Shown here in pieces: positions 7,398-14,194 of a stretch of DNA of 14,869 bases. Both the position numbers and the translations under genes were made by a program. The stretch is from an uncultured Desulfobulbaceae bacterium. GTDB lineage: Bacteria > Desulfobacterota > Desulfobulbia > Desulfobulbales > Desulfobulbaceae. The notes under the pieces were generated by a model. That model did not search any database. It was given only the letters and a program-made list of their open reading frames with translations, and was not told where the DNA came from. The stretch spans positions 1-14,869 of the forward strand of contig CALZIH010000086.1 of NCBI GenBank assembly GCA_945787305.1, read 5' to 3'. How positions within the stretch are numbered: the first letter of the stretch is position 1; each line of letters opens with the position of its first letter.

Positions 7398-7862
7398 ATG
7401 AAAAAAAAGAAAACGGTTTTTTTCCTCATCTTCCTCCTCATGTTTGTTGTACAGACATCCGCAGCAGTTGCTGAAATGGTCTCAATCTCCGGCAACAACG
7501 TAAACATGCGCTCCGGGGCCGGAAAAAAATATAAAGTGCTCTGGAAGCTCGGTGAAGGGTTTCCGCTCAAAGTGTTAAGAAGAAGTGGCTCTTGGATACG
7601 AGTCCAGGACTTTGAAGGAACAATAGGCTGGGTCAACAAGAATGTTGTTCAGAAAACTCCACACATGATTGTCAAGGTCCACAAAAAATCTAAAAAACAG
7701 ATCAACGTTCGCAGTGGATCGGGAACAAACAACAGAATTGTAGCCAAGGCCTATTACGGGGTGGTCTTTAAAACGCTGCAACAGAAAAGCGGTTGGGTCA
7801 AGGTACAACATGAAAAAGGTGTGACCGGATGGGTCAAGAGAAGTTTACTCTGGGGCTACTAA
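7398..7862 (+). CDS. Exported protein with two bacterial SH3 domains
   Basis: The 154-residue product has a typical Sec signal peptide: MKKKK, a hydrophobic core to about residue 19, and a likely cut after AVA near residue 25. Two SH3b repeats follow. The first (about 27-84) has NNVNMRSGAG...WIRVQDFEGTIGWVNKNVV; the second (about 90-151) has QINVRSGSG...GWVKVQHEKGVTGWVKRSLL. Such YgiM/COG3103-like domains usually bind peptidoglycan or partner proteins in the envelope. No catalytic domain is attached. It starts 14 bases after the polyferredoxin stop and is probably in the same operon, although its ribosome site is weak. Its link to redox chemistry is inference from position only. Confidence 0.88.
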   Translation: MKKKKTVFFLIFLLMFVVQTSAAVAEMVSISGNNVNMRSGAGKKYKVLWKLGEGFPLKVLRRSGSWIRVQDFEGTIGWVNKNVVQKTPHMIVKVHKKSKKQINVRSGSGTNNRIVAKAYYGVVFKTLQQKSGWVKVQHEKGVTGWVKRSLLWGY

Positions 7863-7875
7863 GGATTCAACAAGA

Positions 7876-7968
7876 TGGCGGAGAGAGAGGGATTCGAACC
7901 CTCGGTGGAGTATAACCCCCACACTCGCTTAGCAGGCGAGCACCATCGGCCAACTCGGTCATCTCTCC
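7876..7968 (-). tRNA. tRNA-Ser (anticodon GCU)
   Basis: Read on the minus strand, the acceptor stem GGAGAGA (from 7968) pairs with TCTCTCC, followed by discriminator G and an encoded CCA (7876-7878). The anticodon loop is CTGCTAA in a TCGC/GCGA-type stem, giving GCU, which reads AGY serine codons. The T arm contains GGTTCGAATCC. The long variable arm (GTGTGGGGGTTATACTCCACC) is diagnostic of a class II tRNA. It lies 14 bases downstream of the second serine tRNA and converges on the SH3-domain gene. Confidence 0.96.
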
Positions 7969-7982
7969 GCTTGAGGAATAGC

Positions 7983-8068
7983 TGGCGGAGGGAGTAGGAT
8001 TCGAACCCACGGTACTTTCGTACAACGGTTTTCAAGACCGCCGCCTTAAACCACTCGGCCATCCCTCC
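7983..8068 (-). tRNA. tRNA-Ser (anticodon UGA)
   Basis: On the minus strand the acceptor stem GGAGGGA (from 8068) pairs with TCCCTCC, then G and an encoded CCA (7983-7985). The anticodon stem-loop CGGTCTTGAAAACCG gives anticodon UGA, reading UCA and other UCN codons. The variable arm is long (TGTACGAAAGTACCG) and the T loop is GGTTCGAATCC. It is the promoter-proximal member of a tandem pair with tRNA-Ser(GCU); a single short transcript would carry both. Confidence 0.96.
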
Positions 8069-8078
8069 AGCAGAAACG

Positions 8079-8107
8079 TTATTACCATTTCACAGGGACA
8101 CTGTCAA
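8079..8107 (-). promoter_or_regulatory. Sigma-70 promoter of the tRNA-Ser pair
   Basis: On the minus strand TTGACA (8107-8102) and TAATAA (8084-8079) are separated by exactly 17 bases. The -35 is a perfect consensus match and the -10 nearly so. The predicted start lies only a few bases before the first tRNA base at 8068. It is divergent from, and 20 bases away from, the start of the sigma-54 activator gene. Confidence 0.8.
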
Positions 8108-8127
8108 TAACTCCTCACATTTGATAT

Positions 8128-9699
8128 ATGACTGCAGAAAAAAATATTTCTACCAGTACCTCGGAAATAGAAAAAGAAAACTTAAGTTGCCTGTACAAGA
8201 TAACAAAAAATCTTGCATCTTCGGCTAACCTGAAGGATTCGCTTATGCGAATTGTAGAAACGTTGGGTGAAGAGAAACAGATGGCCAATGGTACAGTCAC
8301 CATCATCAATCCGACCACCGGGGAGTTGGAAATTGAAGTTGCGTATGGCATAAGTGCTGAGGCAAGAAAACGTGGGAAATACAAGCTCGGCGAAGGTATT
8401 ACCGGTAAGGTTGTGGCAACTGGCGAACCCATTTTGGTCCCACAGATTGGGCAGGAGCCAATGTTTCTCAACCGAACGCGGACCAGGGGCGATGAACGAA
8501 AGAAAAAAAGTTCTTTCCTCTGCATCCCCATCAAGGCGGGCAACCAGAGTATTGGTGCCCTGTCTGTAGATAGAATATATGATGACAATTTCGGCCGAGG
8601 GTCGGAACAGGACCTGCGTTTTCTGACTGTAGTCAGTAGCCTCATCTCGCAAACAGTGCAAAGAGTTCAGAAAGTCAACGAAGAAAAAGAGGCTCTTCGA
8701 CAGGAAAATACGCAGTTACGCAGGGAGTTGACCTCGAAAAACAAGATAAGGGACATTATCGGCAACTCCTCCCGAATGCAAGAGGTGTTCGAAATGGTAC
8801 ACCGAGTCGCCGATTCAAACGCCACAGTCCTCCTGCGGGGTGAATCCGGAACCGGCAAGACGCTGGTGGCCAAAGCCCTGCATTACAATTCGGAACGCTC
8901 CAACGGGCCGTTTATTGTGGTTAATTGCTCTGCCCTGCCGGAAACCCTACTGGAAAGCGAGTTGTTCGGTCATGAAAAAGGGGCCTTTACAGGGGCAAAT
9001 GAGCGCAAAAGAGGAAGATTTGAGCAAGCCGAAGGGGGTACGCTGTTTCTTGACGAAATCGGCGAAATAAGCCTGACTGTGCAGGTTAAACTCCTCAACG
9101 TTATACAGGAGCGAACCTTTCAGCGGTTGGGAGGGGCACAAACAATCAAGGCAGACATCCGACTGGTTGCGGCAACCAATAGGGACCTGGAAAAGGCGGT
9201 GAATGAAACGCATTTCAGGGAAGACCTCTACTACAGGCTAAACGTCTTTCCCGTCTACCTGCCGCCCTTACGTGAACGACGAACCGACATTCTGCTGCTG
9301 GCTGAATTCTTTCTTGATCAATACAGCCGGGAAAATAATAAACAGATAAAACGGATCTCCACCTCAGCCATTGACCTTCTCATACAGTATCACTGGCCGG
9401 GAAATGTTCGCGAATTACAAAACTGCATGGAGCGAGCCGTATTGATCTGTGATTCAGATTCCATTCAATCCGTTCACCTGCCGCCGACCCTACAAAGCTC
9501 AAATTCAATTGAGGCAGACGGCCAACTTTCATTGGCTACGGCTGTGGAAAATTTTGAACGGGATCTGATCATCGACGCCCTGAAACAGACCAGGGGCAAC
9601 CAGACTAAGGCGGCCAAATATCTTGATAGCAGTCTGCGGATCATCAACTACAAAATACACAGCTACGGTATTGATCCTCGTCAGTACAAGGTGAAATAA
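8128..9699 (+). CDS. Sigma-54-dependent activator, GAF-AAA-Fis (NifA-like architecture)
   Basis: The 523 residues carry an N-terminal GAF sensor domain (about 35-180), a short coiled linker (183-205), an AAA+ sigma-54 activation domain (about 210-440) and a C-terminal Fis-type helix-turn-helix (about 488-515). Visible motifs are Walker A GESGTGKT (238-245), the sigma-54 loop GAFTGA (285-290), Walker B GGTLFLDE (303-310), the arginine-finger region FREDLYYRL and WPGNVREL (423-430). The ATPase core is complete, so it should remodel RNA polymerase with sigma-54. The order equals NifA, but no nitrogen-fixation genes are present and NifA function is not claimed. The start is the first ATG after an in-frame stop, with no recognisable ribosome site. 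The stop codon overlaps the queH start. Confidence 0.93.
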   Translation: MTAEKNISTSTSEIEKENLSCLYKITKNLASSANLKDSLMRIVETLGEEKQMANGTVTIINPTTGELEIEVAYGISAEARKRGKYKLGEGITGKVVATGEPILVPQIGQEPMFLNRTRTRGDERKKKSSFLCIPIKAGNQSIGALSVDRIYDDNFGRGSEQDLRFLTVVSSLISQTVQRVQKVNEEKEALRQENTQLRRELTSKNKIRDIIGNSSRMQEVFEMVHRVADSNATVLLRGESGTGKTLVAKALHYNSERSNGPFIVVNCSALPETLLESELFGHEKGAFTGANERKRGRFEQAEGGTLFLDEIGEISLTVQVKLLNVIQERTFQRLGGAQTIKADIRLVAATNRDLEKAVNETHFREDLYYRLNVFPVYLPPLRERRTDILLLAEFFLDQYSRENNKQIKRISTSAIDLLIQYHWPGNVRELQNCMERAVLICDSDSIQSVHLPPTLQSSNSIEADGQLSLATAVENFERDLIIDALKQTRGNQTKAAKYLDSSLRIINYKIHSYGIDPRQYKVK

Positions 9700-10253
9700 T
9701 GCGAATCCTGCTCCATGTCTGTTGTGGTCCCTGCAGTATCTACCCTCTTAGAGTTCTCAGAGATGAGGGCGTCAATGTGCAAGGATATTTTTACAACCCA
9801 AACATACATCCCTACAGAGAATTCAAACGAAGGGTTGGGGCACTTGTCTCCTTTGCCGAGAAAAAAAAATTTGCCGTTGAGATCGATAGTAATTACGGTT
9901 TGACCCAGTATCTTCGTAAGGTCGTCCATAATGAAGAAAAACGCTGTTCCTTTTGCTATGATATGCGGCTTGAGCAGGTGGCGAAAAGGGCGGCTGACAA
10001 AGGACTGGATGGCTTTACCACGACCTTGCTCTACTCGAAATACCAGAATCACGGACTCCTGAAGAAAAAATGCACCGAGCTGGCCGCTATTTACAAGATT
10101 GATTTTTTTTACCGGGATTTTCGTACAGGGTGGCAACAGGGGGTGGATGAATCCATTGCTCTGGATCTTTATCGACAACCCTATTGCGGCTGTATATACA
10201 GTGAGCAGGAACGCTACGATAAAAAGCTGAGAAAAAAGAAACACACCACATAA
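9699..10253 (+). CDS. queH: Epoxyqueuosine reductase QueH
   Basis: QueH (formerly DUF208) reduces epoxyqueuosine to queuosine in GUN-anticodon tRNAs (Asp, Asn, His, Tyr), replacing the cobalamin enzyme QueG. The 184 residues contain the family hallmarks: HVCCGPCS with Cys8, Cys9 and Cys12; EKRCSFCYDMRLE with Cys83 and Cys86; DFRTGWQQG; and YRQPYCGCIYSE with Cys163 and Cys165. These cysteines supply the 4Fe-4S cluster and adjacent metal site. The ATG shares its A with the TAA stop of the upstream activator, and AAGGTG precedes it, so it depends on that gene's transcript. No other queuosine genes are in the window. Confidence 0.94.
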   Translation: MRILLHVCCGPCSIYPLRVLRDEGVNVQGYFYNPNIHPYREFKRRVGALVSFAEKKKFAVEIDSNYGLTQYLRKVVHNEEKRCSFCYDMRLEQVAKRAADKGLDGFTTTLLYSKYQNHGLLKKKCTELAAIYKIDFFYRDFRTGWQQGVDESIALDLYRQPYCGCIYSEQERYDKKLRKKKHTT

Positions 10254-10560
10254 TATTAAGCGGTCGGACCCGAAAAAACAGGGATAATGCCTGCATCCGT
10301 GAGCGTTCGGTAGTGGTTCAGGTATGCAAAAGACACAATACGATTATCTTGCAGTGGTATTGTAGGTTGATGACAGATACGCGTAGACTTCAAAGAGATG
10401 AGACGCAGCCGGACGCCCAAGGGCGATCAGGTGAAATAACATTTAACAATCACATGACAATATCAACAAGATAACAGCAAGAACAGTAGTCTCTCCTCAC
10501 GAGATTCAGGTAATACTCATTTCAAGGTAGCCTTAATAACCTACAGCGACAGGAATAGCC
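10254..10560. other. 307-base gap between queH and rdgB with dyads, no gene
   Basis: No credible open frame is present; the longest starts give only 8-13 codons. A seven-base perfect stem, ACAATAC (10335-10341) with GTATTGT (10357-10363), and a short CGCCC/GGGCG hairpin near 10415 are visible. I recognise no riboswitch, SRP, 6S or tRNA. A convincing sigma-70 promoter for rdgB is not visible. Parts of the gap resemble a second gap at 13540-13628, described as a separate observation. A small RNA or an rdgB leader is possible. Confidence 0.4.
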
Positions 10561-11244
10561 ATGCACAACATCATAGTCCTTGCGACAAACAACAAGAACA
10601 AGGTTAAAGAATTTCAGGAGATCCTGAAAGATTCTTCGGTCCAGATTAAATGCCTCCAGGATTATGGCCCGCTTCCCGAGGCGATTGAGGATGGTGAAAC
10701 CTTTGATGATAACGCCTATAAAAAGTCCTCACATTACGCACGGGTGCTCGGGCTCCCCTGTTTAGCCGACGACTCCGGACTGGTAGTTGACGCTCTTGAC
10801 GGAAGACCAGGTGTCTATTCAGCCCGTTATGCCAGCGATAACGCCACTGACATGGAAAATTGCGACAAACTTCTGGAAGAAATGAAAGGTCAGAAAAACA
10901 GGTCGGCCCATTTCCAGTGCGTATTATCCCTTGCCACACCGGGTGGACCGGCTCTAACCTGGGAAGGACGATGTGATGGAGAAATTACCACAGAGCGACG
11001 CGGCGAGTCAGGGTTTGGTTATGACCCGGTTTTCTTTTACCCTGATTTTGGAAAAACCTTTGCCGAAGTTCCCATGAATACAAAAAGCGAAGTCAGCCAC
11101 AGGGGTAGGGCGATGGCTGAGTTTGCCGGGGAAGTCGACAAGGTATTGGTCTGGGTCAGACAGAGAATGGAGGAAATTAAACCCCAAAAACCGGATCACA
11201 AGGAATTTGAACACAATGACTGGTCAGAGGAACGAATGGTCTAA
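10561..11244 (+). CDS. rdgB: RdgB/HAM1-type XTP/dITP (non-canonical purine NTP) pyrophosphatase
   Basis: This enzyme cleaves dITP, ITP and XTP to monophosphates and pyrophosphate, keeping deaminated purines out of nucleic acids. The 227 residues contain TNNKNKVKE (9-17), LADDSGL (68-74), PGVYSARYA (83-91), GFGYDPVF (151-158) and the SHRGRA signature (179-184), all diagnostic of the family. The ATG has AGGA eight bases upstream. The protein is about 25-30 residues longer than E. coli RdgB: after residue 200 it carries a charged tail, KPQKPDHKEFEHNDWSEERM, of unknown use. It converges on the BTAD regulator with 37 bases between stop codons. Confidence 0.94.
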   Translation: MHNIIVLATNNKNKVKEFQEILKDSSVQIKCLQDYGPLPEAIEDGETFDDNAYKKSSHYARVLGLPCLADDSGLVVDALDGRPGVYSARYASDNATDMENCDKLLEEMKGQKNRSAHFQCVLSLATPGGPALTWEGRCDGEITTERRGESGFGYDPVFFYPDFGKTFAEVPMNTKSEVSHRGRAMAEFAGEVDKVLVWVRQRMEEIKPQKPDHKEFEHNDWSEERMV

Positions 11245-11281
11245 TGTTCTAGTCCTACTGTGGGCCCGGAACAACCTTCTA

Positions 11282-13336
11282 TCAATGGGTGTTTTTGGCC
11301 CGCATGGCGAGAGTATACAGCCTGGGGCCGCTCTGAAGACCGGTCTGAAGGGTTATAATTTTTTCAGCCTTCTGGAAGATATCCAATGCGTAAGCAGGAT
11401 ACCCGGCATTGATATAATGCTCCATCAAGCCGGCATATACCCCTTCGTGAAGCGGGTCATAGAGGCTGGCCTGTTCAAGGAATGCAAGTACAGTGTCTTT
11501 TTCCCCGTTTACCGAAGAGGACAATCGAAGAACTCCTTCTATAAAAAGCTTTCGCAACTGATCACGAAAGGCCACGACCCAAGGCTCATTATCGTTTGGC
11601 AAAAAGTCATTTTTATATAGCGCCAGGGCGAGCTGGAGGGCAGACAGATCACCGGTCGAGTCGTTAATGTTCTCCATTTTTCGGAGAAATTCTAAGGCAT
11701 CGACCCTGCAGCAAGAGCGAACCAGAGAAACCCGTCGGTGTTTCACGACCAACCAATTGGGTGACGCTGAACAATCGGCACCAACCCTGCGCAATCGTGA
11801 CAAGGCTGTCTTCAGGTTATTCATACCATGGTCACCGTCACTGTCCGGCCAAAGATTATAGGAAAGCTTTTCCAGGGAAACTTTGGTTCCACCAAGGGAG
11901 ATAATAGCTTTAAGCAACTGTTGAGACCGTCTCCCCTTCCACAGTCTATCGTATACCTGCTCTCCATTGATTGTTACACAAAAGGTACCAAGAACCTGGA
12001 TAATTACATTGGGTTTCTGTTCGAAAGGTTTCGGATCCACAGAGCTGATTGTGCCACTATCACAGCGCACTGATTGCTCCAACTGACGAACAAAATAGTT
12101 ATCACGATACAACGCCATGAGACGCTCACCTTGGGGAAGGCATGCTTCAGCCTTTGCAAAACACGTTCTGGCCATATCTAATTTTTCGATATGCAGGTAA
12201 ATTGCTGTCATTTCAAGGGACCCGGTGGCTGCAAATAGACCAAACCCTTTTTCCTGCCAGCGAGGGAGCCAGGATGCAAAATGTTCCAAAGCCTGTTCCA
12301 GCTCATCCATGTCGACCAGTGCCCGCCCGCGAATCAATGCGGCAAATGGAGCAACTATCGCGCTGCCGCACATCACACCACGTTGCACAGCAGCTTCACT
12401 GTGCAGTAAGGCTTTACGTGGAGTTGCTAATCGAAGAGCGGCTACACCGAGACAGAAATGGACGCAAGCAAGGTGGTAGTAATTGCATGGCGGTATTGTT
12501 TTCTCCAAAATAATATCGGCAACATGCTGCACCTGAACAAGATTTCCGCTTATACAAAGTCCATACAGGTAATTGGTATAGAGATGCAAGGATATCGACA
12601 GGGGTAAAAAGCGTAGCACCTTGTTTTCAGCAGCATGTTCAAGCAATAGCAACCCCTTATCTGTCTCACCCTGTACAACCCTGCACAGGCCAAGACACGA
12701 CTGATATAAAAGAGAAGCAAGCTCATTTTTTTGAGAAAGGTTGCTTAACGGTAAACTCTCATTGAGGAGTAATTCTGCAGAGGTAATATCACCTGCCCAG
12801 AATGAACACAAGGCTGCGGTGGAGGCATGAAGAAGCCGCAGGGTAACTGAGCCTGATTTTTCAGCCCAATGTTGTTGCACGGTATAGGGCATAGTGGCGA
12901 GGTCGAGATTGCCTTTACCGGTCAACTCAGCAAGCGCCTTGTAGCCAAGCAGTGAGGCGATAGCAAGGGGCGAAACTTCCTTAATGCGCTGTAAAAGAAA
13001 ATCAGTTCGTGAAAGCCAGGGCTCATAGAGATGAAAATCCCTGCCCCCGGCCCAAATAGAGCCTATCGCCGCACCTGTGCAGGCGTACAGAGCATCAAGG
13101 TCGTCAAGAAAAAGAAATGTTGAATAGAATTGATCATATATCTCTGGGGAAGTTGTATCCTTCAAGGTTTGCCGCAGAAATTGCAGTTGGGGAACGTCAG
13201 GTTCTCCACAAGATGCCTTCTCAAGCAACCCGGCAAGACTATGGTAGTCCATGTTGAACCACAGGCCAAGTCCGGTCCGGATAAATTCGGTTATCTCTCC
13301 GTTTGATCTTTCCGAGAGGTGACGACCTGGTTGCAT
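11282..13336 (-). CDS. Large transcriptional regulator: N-terminal helical repeats, C-terminal winged helix plus BTAD
   Basis: This 684-residue protein is rich in helical TPR-like repeats from about 60 to 425 (for example ALLHSEAAVQRGVMCGSAIV and ALEHFASWLPRW). An OmpR/SARP-type winged helix follows at about 445-520, with VLGTFCVTINGE, WKGRRSQQLLKAIISLGG, LWPDSDGDHGMNNLKTALSRLRR. A BTAD/TPR segment then runs from about 545 to 680. No P-loop is seen, so it is not a MalT/AfsR-like STAND ATPase. DNA-binding at the C-terminal third, after the sensor-like repeats, reverses the usual SARP order. Targets and signal are unknown. The ATG at 13336 has no clear ribosome site; Met29 is an alternative start. 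A dyad overlapping its likely transcription start suggests local control. Confidence 0.85.
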   Translation of the reverse strand: MQPGRHLSERSNGEITEFIRTGLGLWFNMDYHSLAGLLEKASCGEPDVPQLQFLRQTLKDTTSPEIYDQFYSTFLFLDDLDALYACTGAAIGSIWAGGRDFHLYEPWLSRTDFLLQRIKEVSPLAIASLLGYKALAELTGKGNLDLATMPYTVQQHWAEKSGSVTLRLLHASTAALCSFWAGDITSAELLLNESLPLSNLSQKNELASLLYQSCLGLCRVVQGETDKGLLLLEHAAENKVLRFLPLSISLHLYTNYLYGLCISGNLVQVQHVADIILEKTIPPCNYYHLACVHFCLGVAALRLATPRKALLHSEAAVQRGVMCGSAIVAPFAALIRGRALVDMDELEQALEHFASWLPRWQEKGFGLFAATGSLEMTAIYLHIEKLDMARTCFAKAEACLPQGERLMALYRDNYFVRQLEQSVRCDSGTISSVDPKPFEQKPNVIIQVLGTFCVTINGEQVYDRLWKGRRSQQLLKAIISLGGTKVSLEKLSYNLWPDSDGDHGMNNLKTALSRLRRVGADCSASPNWLVVKHRRVSLVRSCCRVDALEFLRKMENINDSTGDLSALQLALALYKNDFLPNDNEPWVVAFRDQLRKLFIEGVLRLSSSVNGEKDTVLAFLEQASLYDPLHEGVYAGLMEHYINAGYPAYALDIFQKAEKIITLQTGLQSGPRLYTLAMRAKNTH

Positions 13337-13382
13337 AACGTTAATCTAGCGCTGAAGAATCCATGTGACCATTCCTCACTGT

Positions 13383-13409
13383 TCAAGGCTGTGCAGAACA
13401 CAACCTTGA
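13383..13409 (-). promoter_or_regulatory. Dyad/hairpin upstream of the BTAD regulator (possible operator)
   Basis: TCAAGGCTGTG (13383-13393) and CACAACCTTGA (13399-13409) form an 11-base inverted repeat around a five-base centre, with one non-identical pair that becomes a G-T wobble on the minus-strand transcript. It is about 47 bases upstream of the ATG. It may be an operator bound by this or another regulator, or a leader hairpin. Confidence 0.5.
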
Positions 13410-13412
13410 GTG

Positions 13413-13441
13413 ATTGTAACATAAGGAAATCTGATTTAAAA
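13413..13441 (-). promoter_or_regulatory. Candidate promoter of the BTAD regulator
   Basis: On the minus strand TACAAT (13418-13413) matches five of six -10 bases, and a weak TTTTAA (13441-13436) lies 17 bases upstream. The predicted start would fall within the dyad at 13383-13409. The rest of the 297-base gap 13337-13633 is AT-rich near 13468-13480 and contains no gene I can support. Confidence 0.3.
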
Positions 13442-13633
13442 AATACCTCGGCTGTAGCTTTTAAGCACTAAAAAAATATTTTTCCTGTATTGGCTGTGGC
13501 ACATTGAATTACAGGTGTGTTCCCAAAAAACAGACCAGAGGGGCCCCGAAAAATATGGGTTTTCGTTCGAGATAAGATAAGCGTAGACTCCGGGAGATCG
13601 GGCGAAAAGACAAATTTTCAAGGTAGCCCAGAA

Positions 13634-14119
13634 TCATACGGAACCGGCGAAAAGACCTTCAAACAAAATTTTCAGGCCTATGCCAATCAAAACCAGACCG
13701 CCTATTACCTCGACCTTACCGCCCCAGGACGAACCAATCCTGTTGCCGAGCAGGACACCGATAATGGAAAATAAGCAGGCAACAAGGCCGATAATCAACG
13801 CAGGAATGCCACGGCTGGGGTCAGTGGTCTGGTTGTCCTCGCGATCCTCTCTAATTGCCTCCCGAATCATTCGCAGGCCAAGAAAACAGAGCAAGCCAAA
13901 GGCGACCCAGTGGTCCCAGGCCGATATAAACTGGTGGACGCTCATACCGGCAAGCCAGCCGATGATTGGCATTATGCCTTGAAACAGGCCGAAATGGAAA
14001 CTCAGTCGGAAACAATGGCGGAAGGTCACCGGGCAGAGAATAGCCCCGGCTGCAAGGGAAACGGCAAAAGCGTCCATGGCCAAAGCCACGGCAAGGGCAA
14101 GTAGAGAGATCCAGTCCAT
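13634..14119 (-). CDS. mntP: MntP manganese efflux pump, apparently missing one membrane helix
   Basis: MntP exports Mn2+ across the inner membrane. The normal protein has about 188 residues and six helices arranged as two repeats, each with a DAxAVS/G-type motif. Here 161 residues are encoded. Present are helix 1 with MDAFAVSLAAGA (Asp16), helix 2 (FHFGLFQGIMPIIGWLAG), and helix 3 with HWVAFGLLCFLGLRMIREA. The charged loop REDREDNQTTDPSRG then jumps straight to IPALIIGLVACLFSIIGVLLG and the final GGLVLIGIGLKIL helix. The usual fourth helix with the second motif (ATSxDAxAVG) is absent, a net loss of about 27 residues at 13805-13813. The frame is kept. Five helices would flip the C-terminal half, so the product is probably inactive or the sequence is in error. 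The ATG lacks a good ribosome site. argD lies 75 bases upstream on the same strand. Confidence 0.88.
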   Translation of the reverse strand: MDWISLLALAVALAMDAFAVSLAAGAILCPVTFRHCFRLSFHFGLFQGIMPIIGWLAGMSVHQFISAWDHWVAFGLLCFLGLRMIREAIREDREDNQTTDPSRGIPALIIGLVACLFSIIGVLLGNRIGSSWGGKVEVIGGLVLIGIGLKILFEGLFAGSV

Positions 14120-14194
14120 AGGTGAGGTGAAATGCTAAGGATAGGGAATATGCGGCGAAATACCGTTCTTGACGGTTAAAGGAGTAAATTCAGG

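Noticed and set aside
8115..8661. Two minus-strand open frames of 159-176 residues opposite the GAF domain
   Set aside because: They mirror a well-supported coding frame and have no family features or ribosome sites.
9681..10244. 187-residue open frame antisense to queH
   Set aside because: It is fully covered by queH, which has clear conserved cysteine motifs; the antisense product shows no recognisable domain.
10254..10560. SRP RNA, 6S RNA or a c-di-GMP riboswitch in the queH-rdgB gap
   Set aside because: The conserved SRP tetraloop/asymmetric-loop sequence, the 6S bubble layout and the riboswitch core motifs are not present.
13490..13520. TGGCAC as a sigma-54 -24 element
   Set aside because: The GC doublet required at -12 spacing is absent, and no gene is suitably placed downstream.
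13517..13774. Plus-strand frame of 85 residues across the gap and the end of mntP
   Set aside because: More than half lies antisense to mntP, with low-complexity composition and no homology signal that I recognise.
14120..14194. Manganese (yybP-ykoY) riboswitch before mntP
   Set aside because: The 75-base spacer after argD is too short and lacks the conserved loop sequences; only a five-base ACCGT/ACGGT hairpin is visible.
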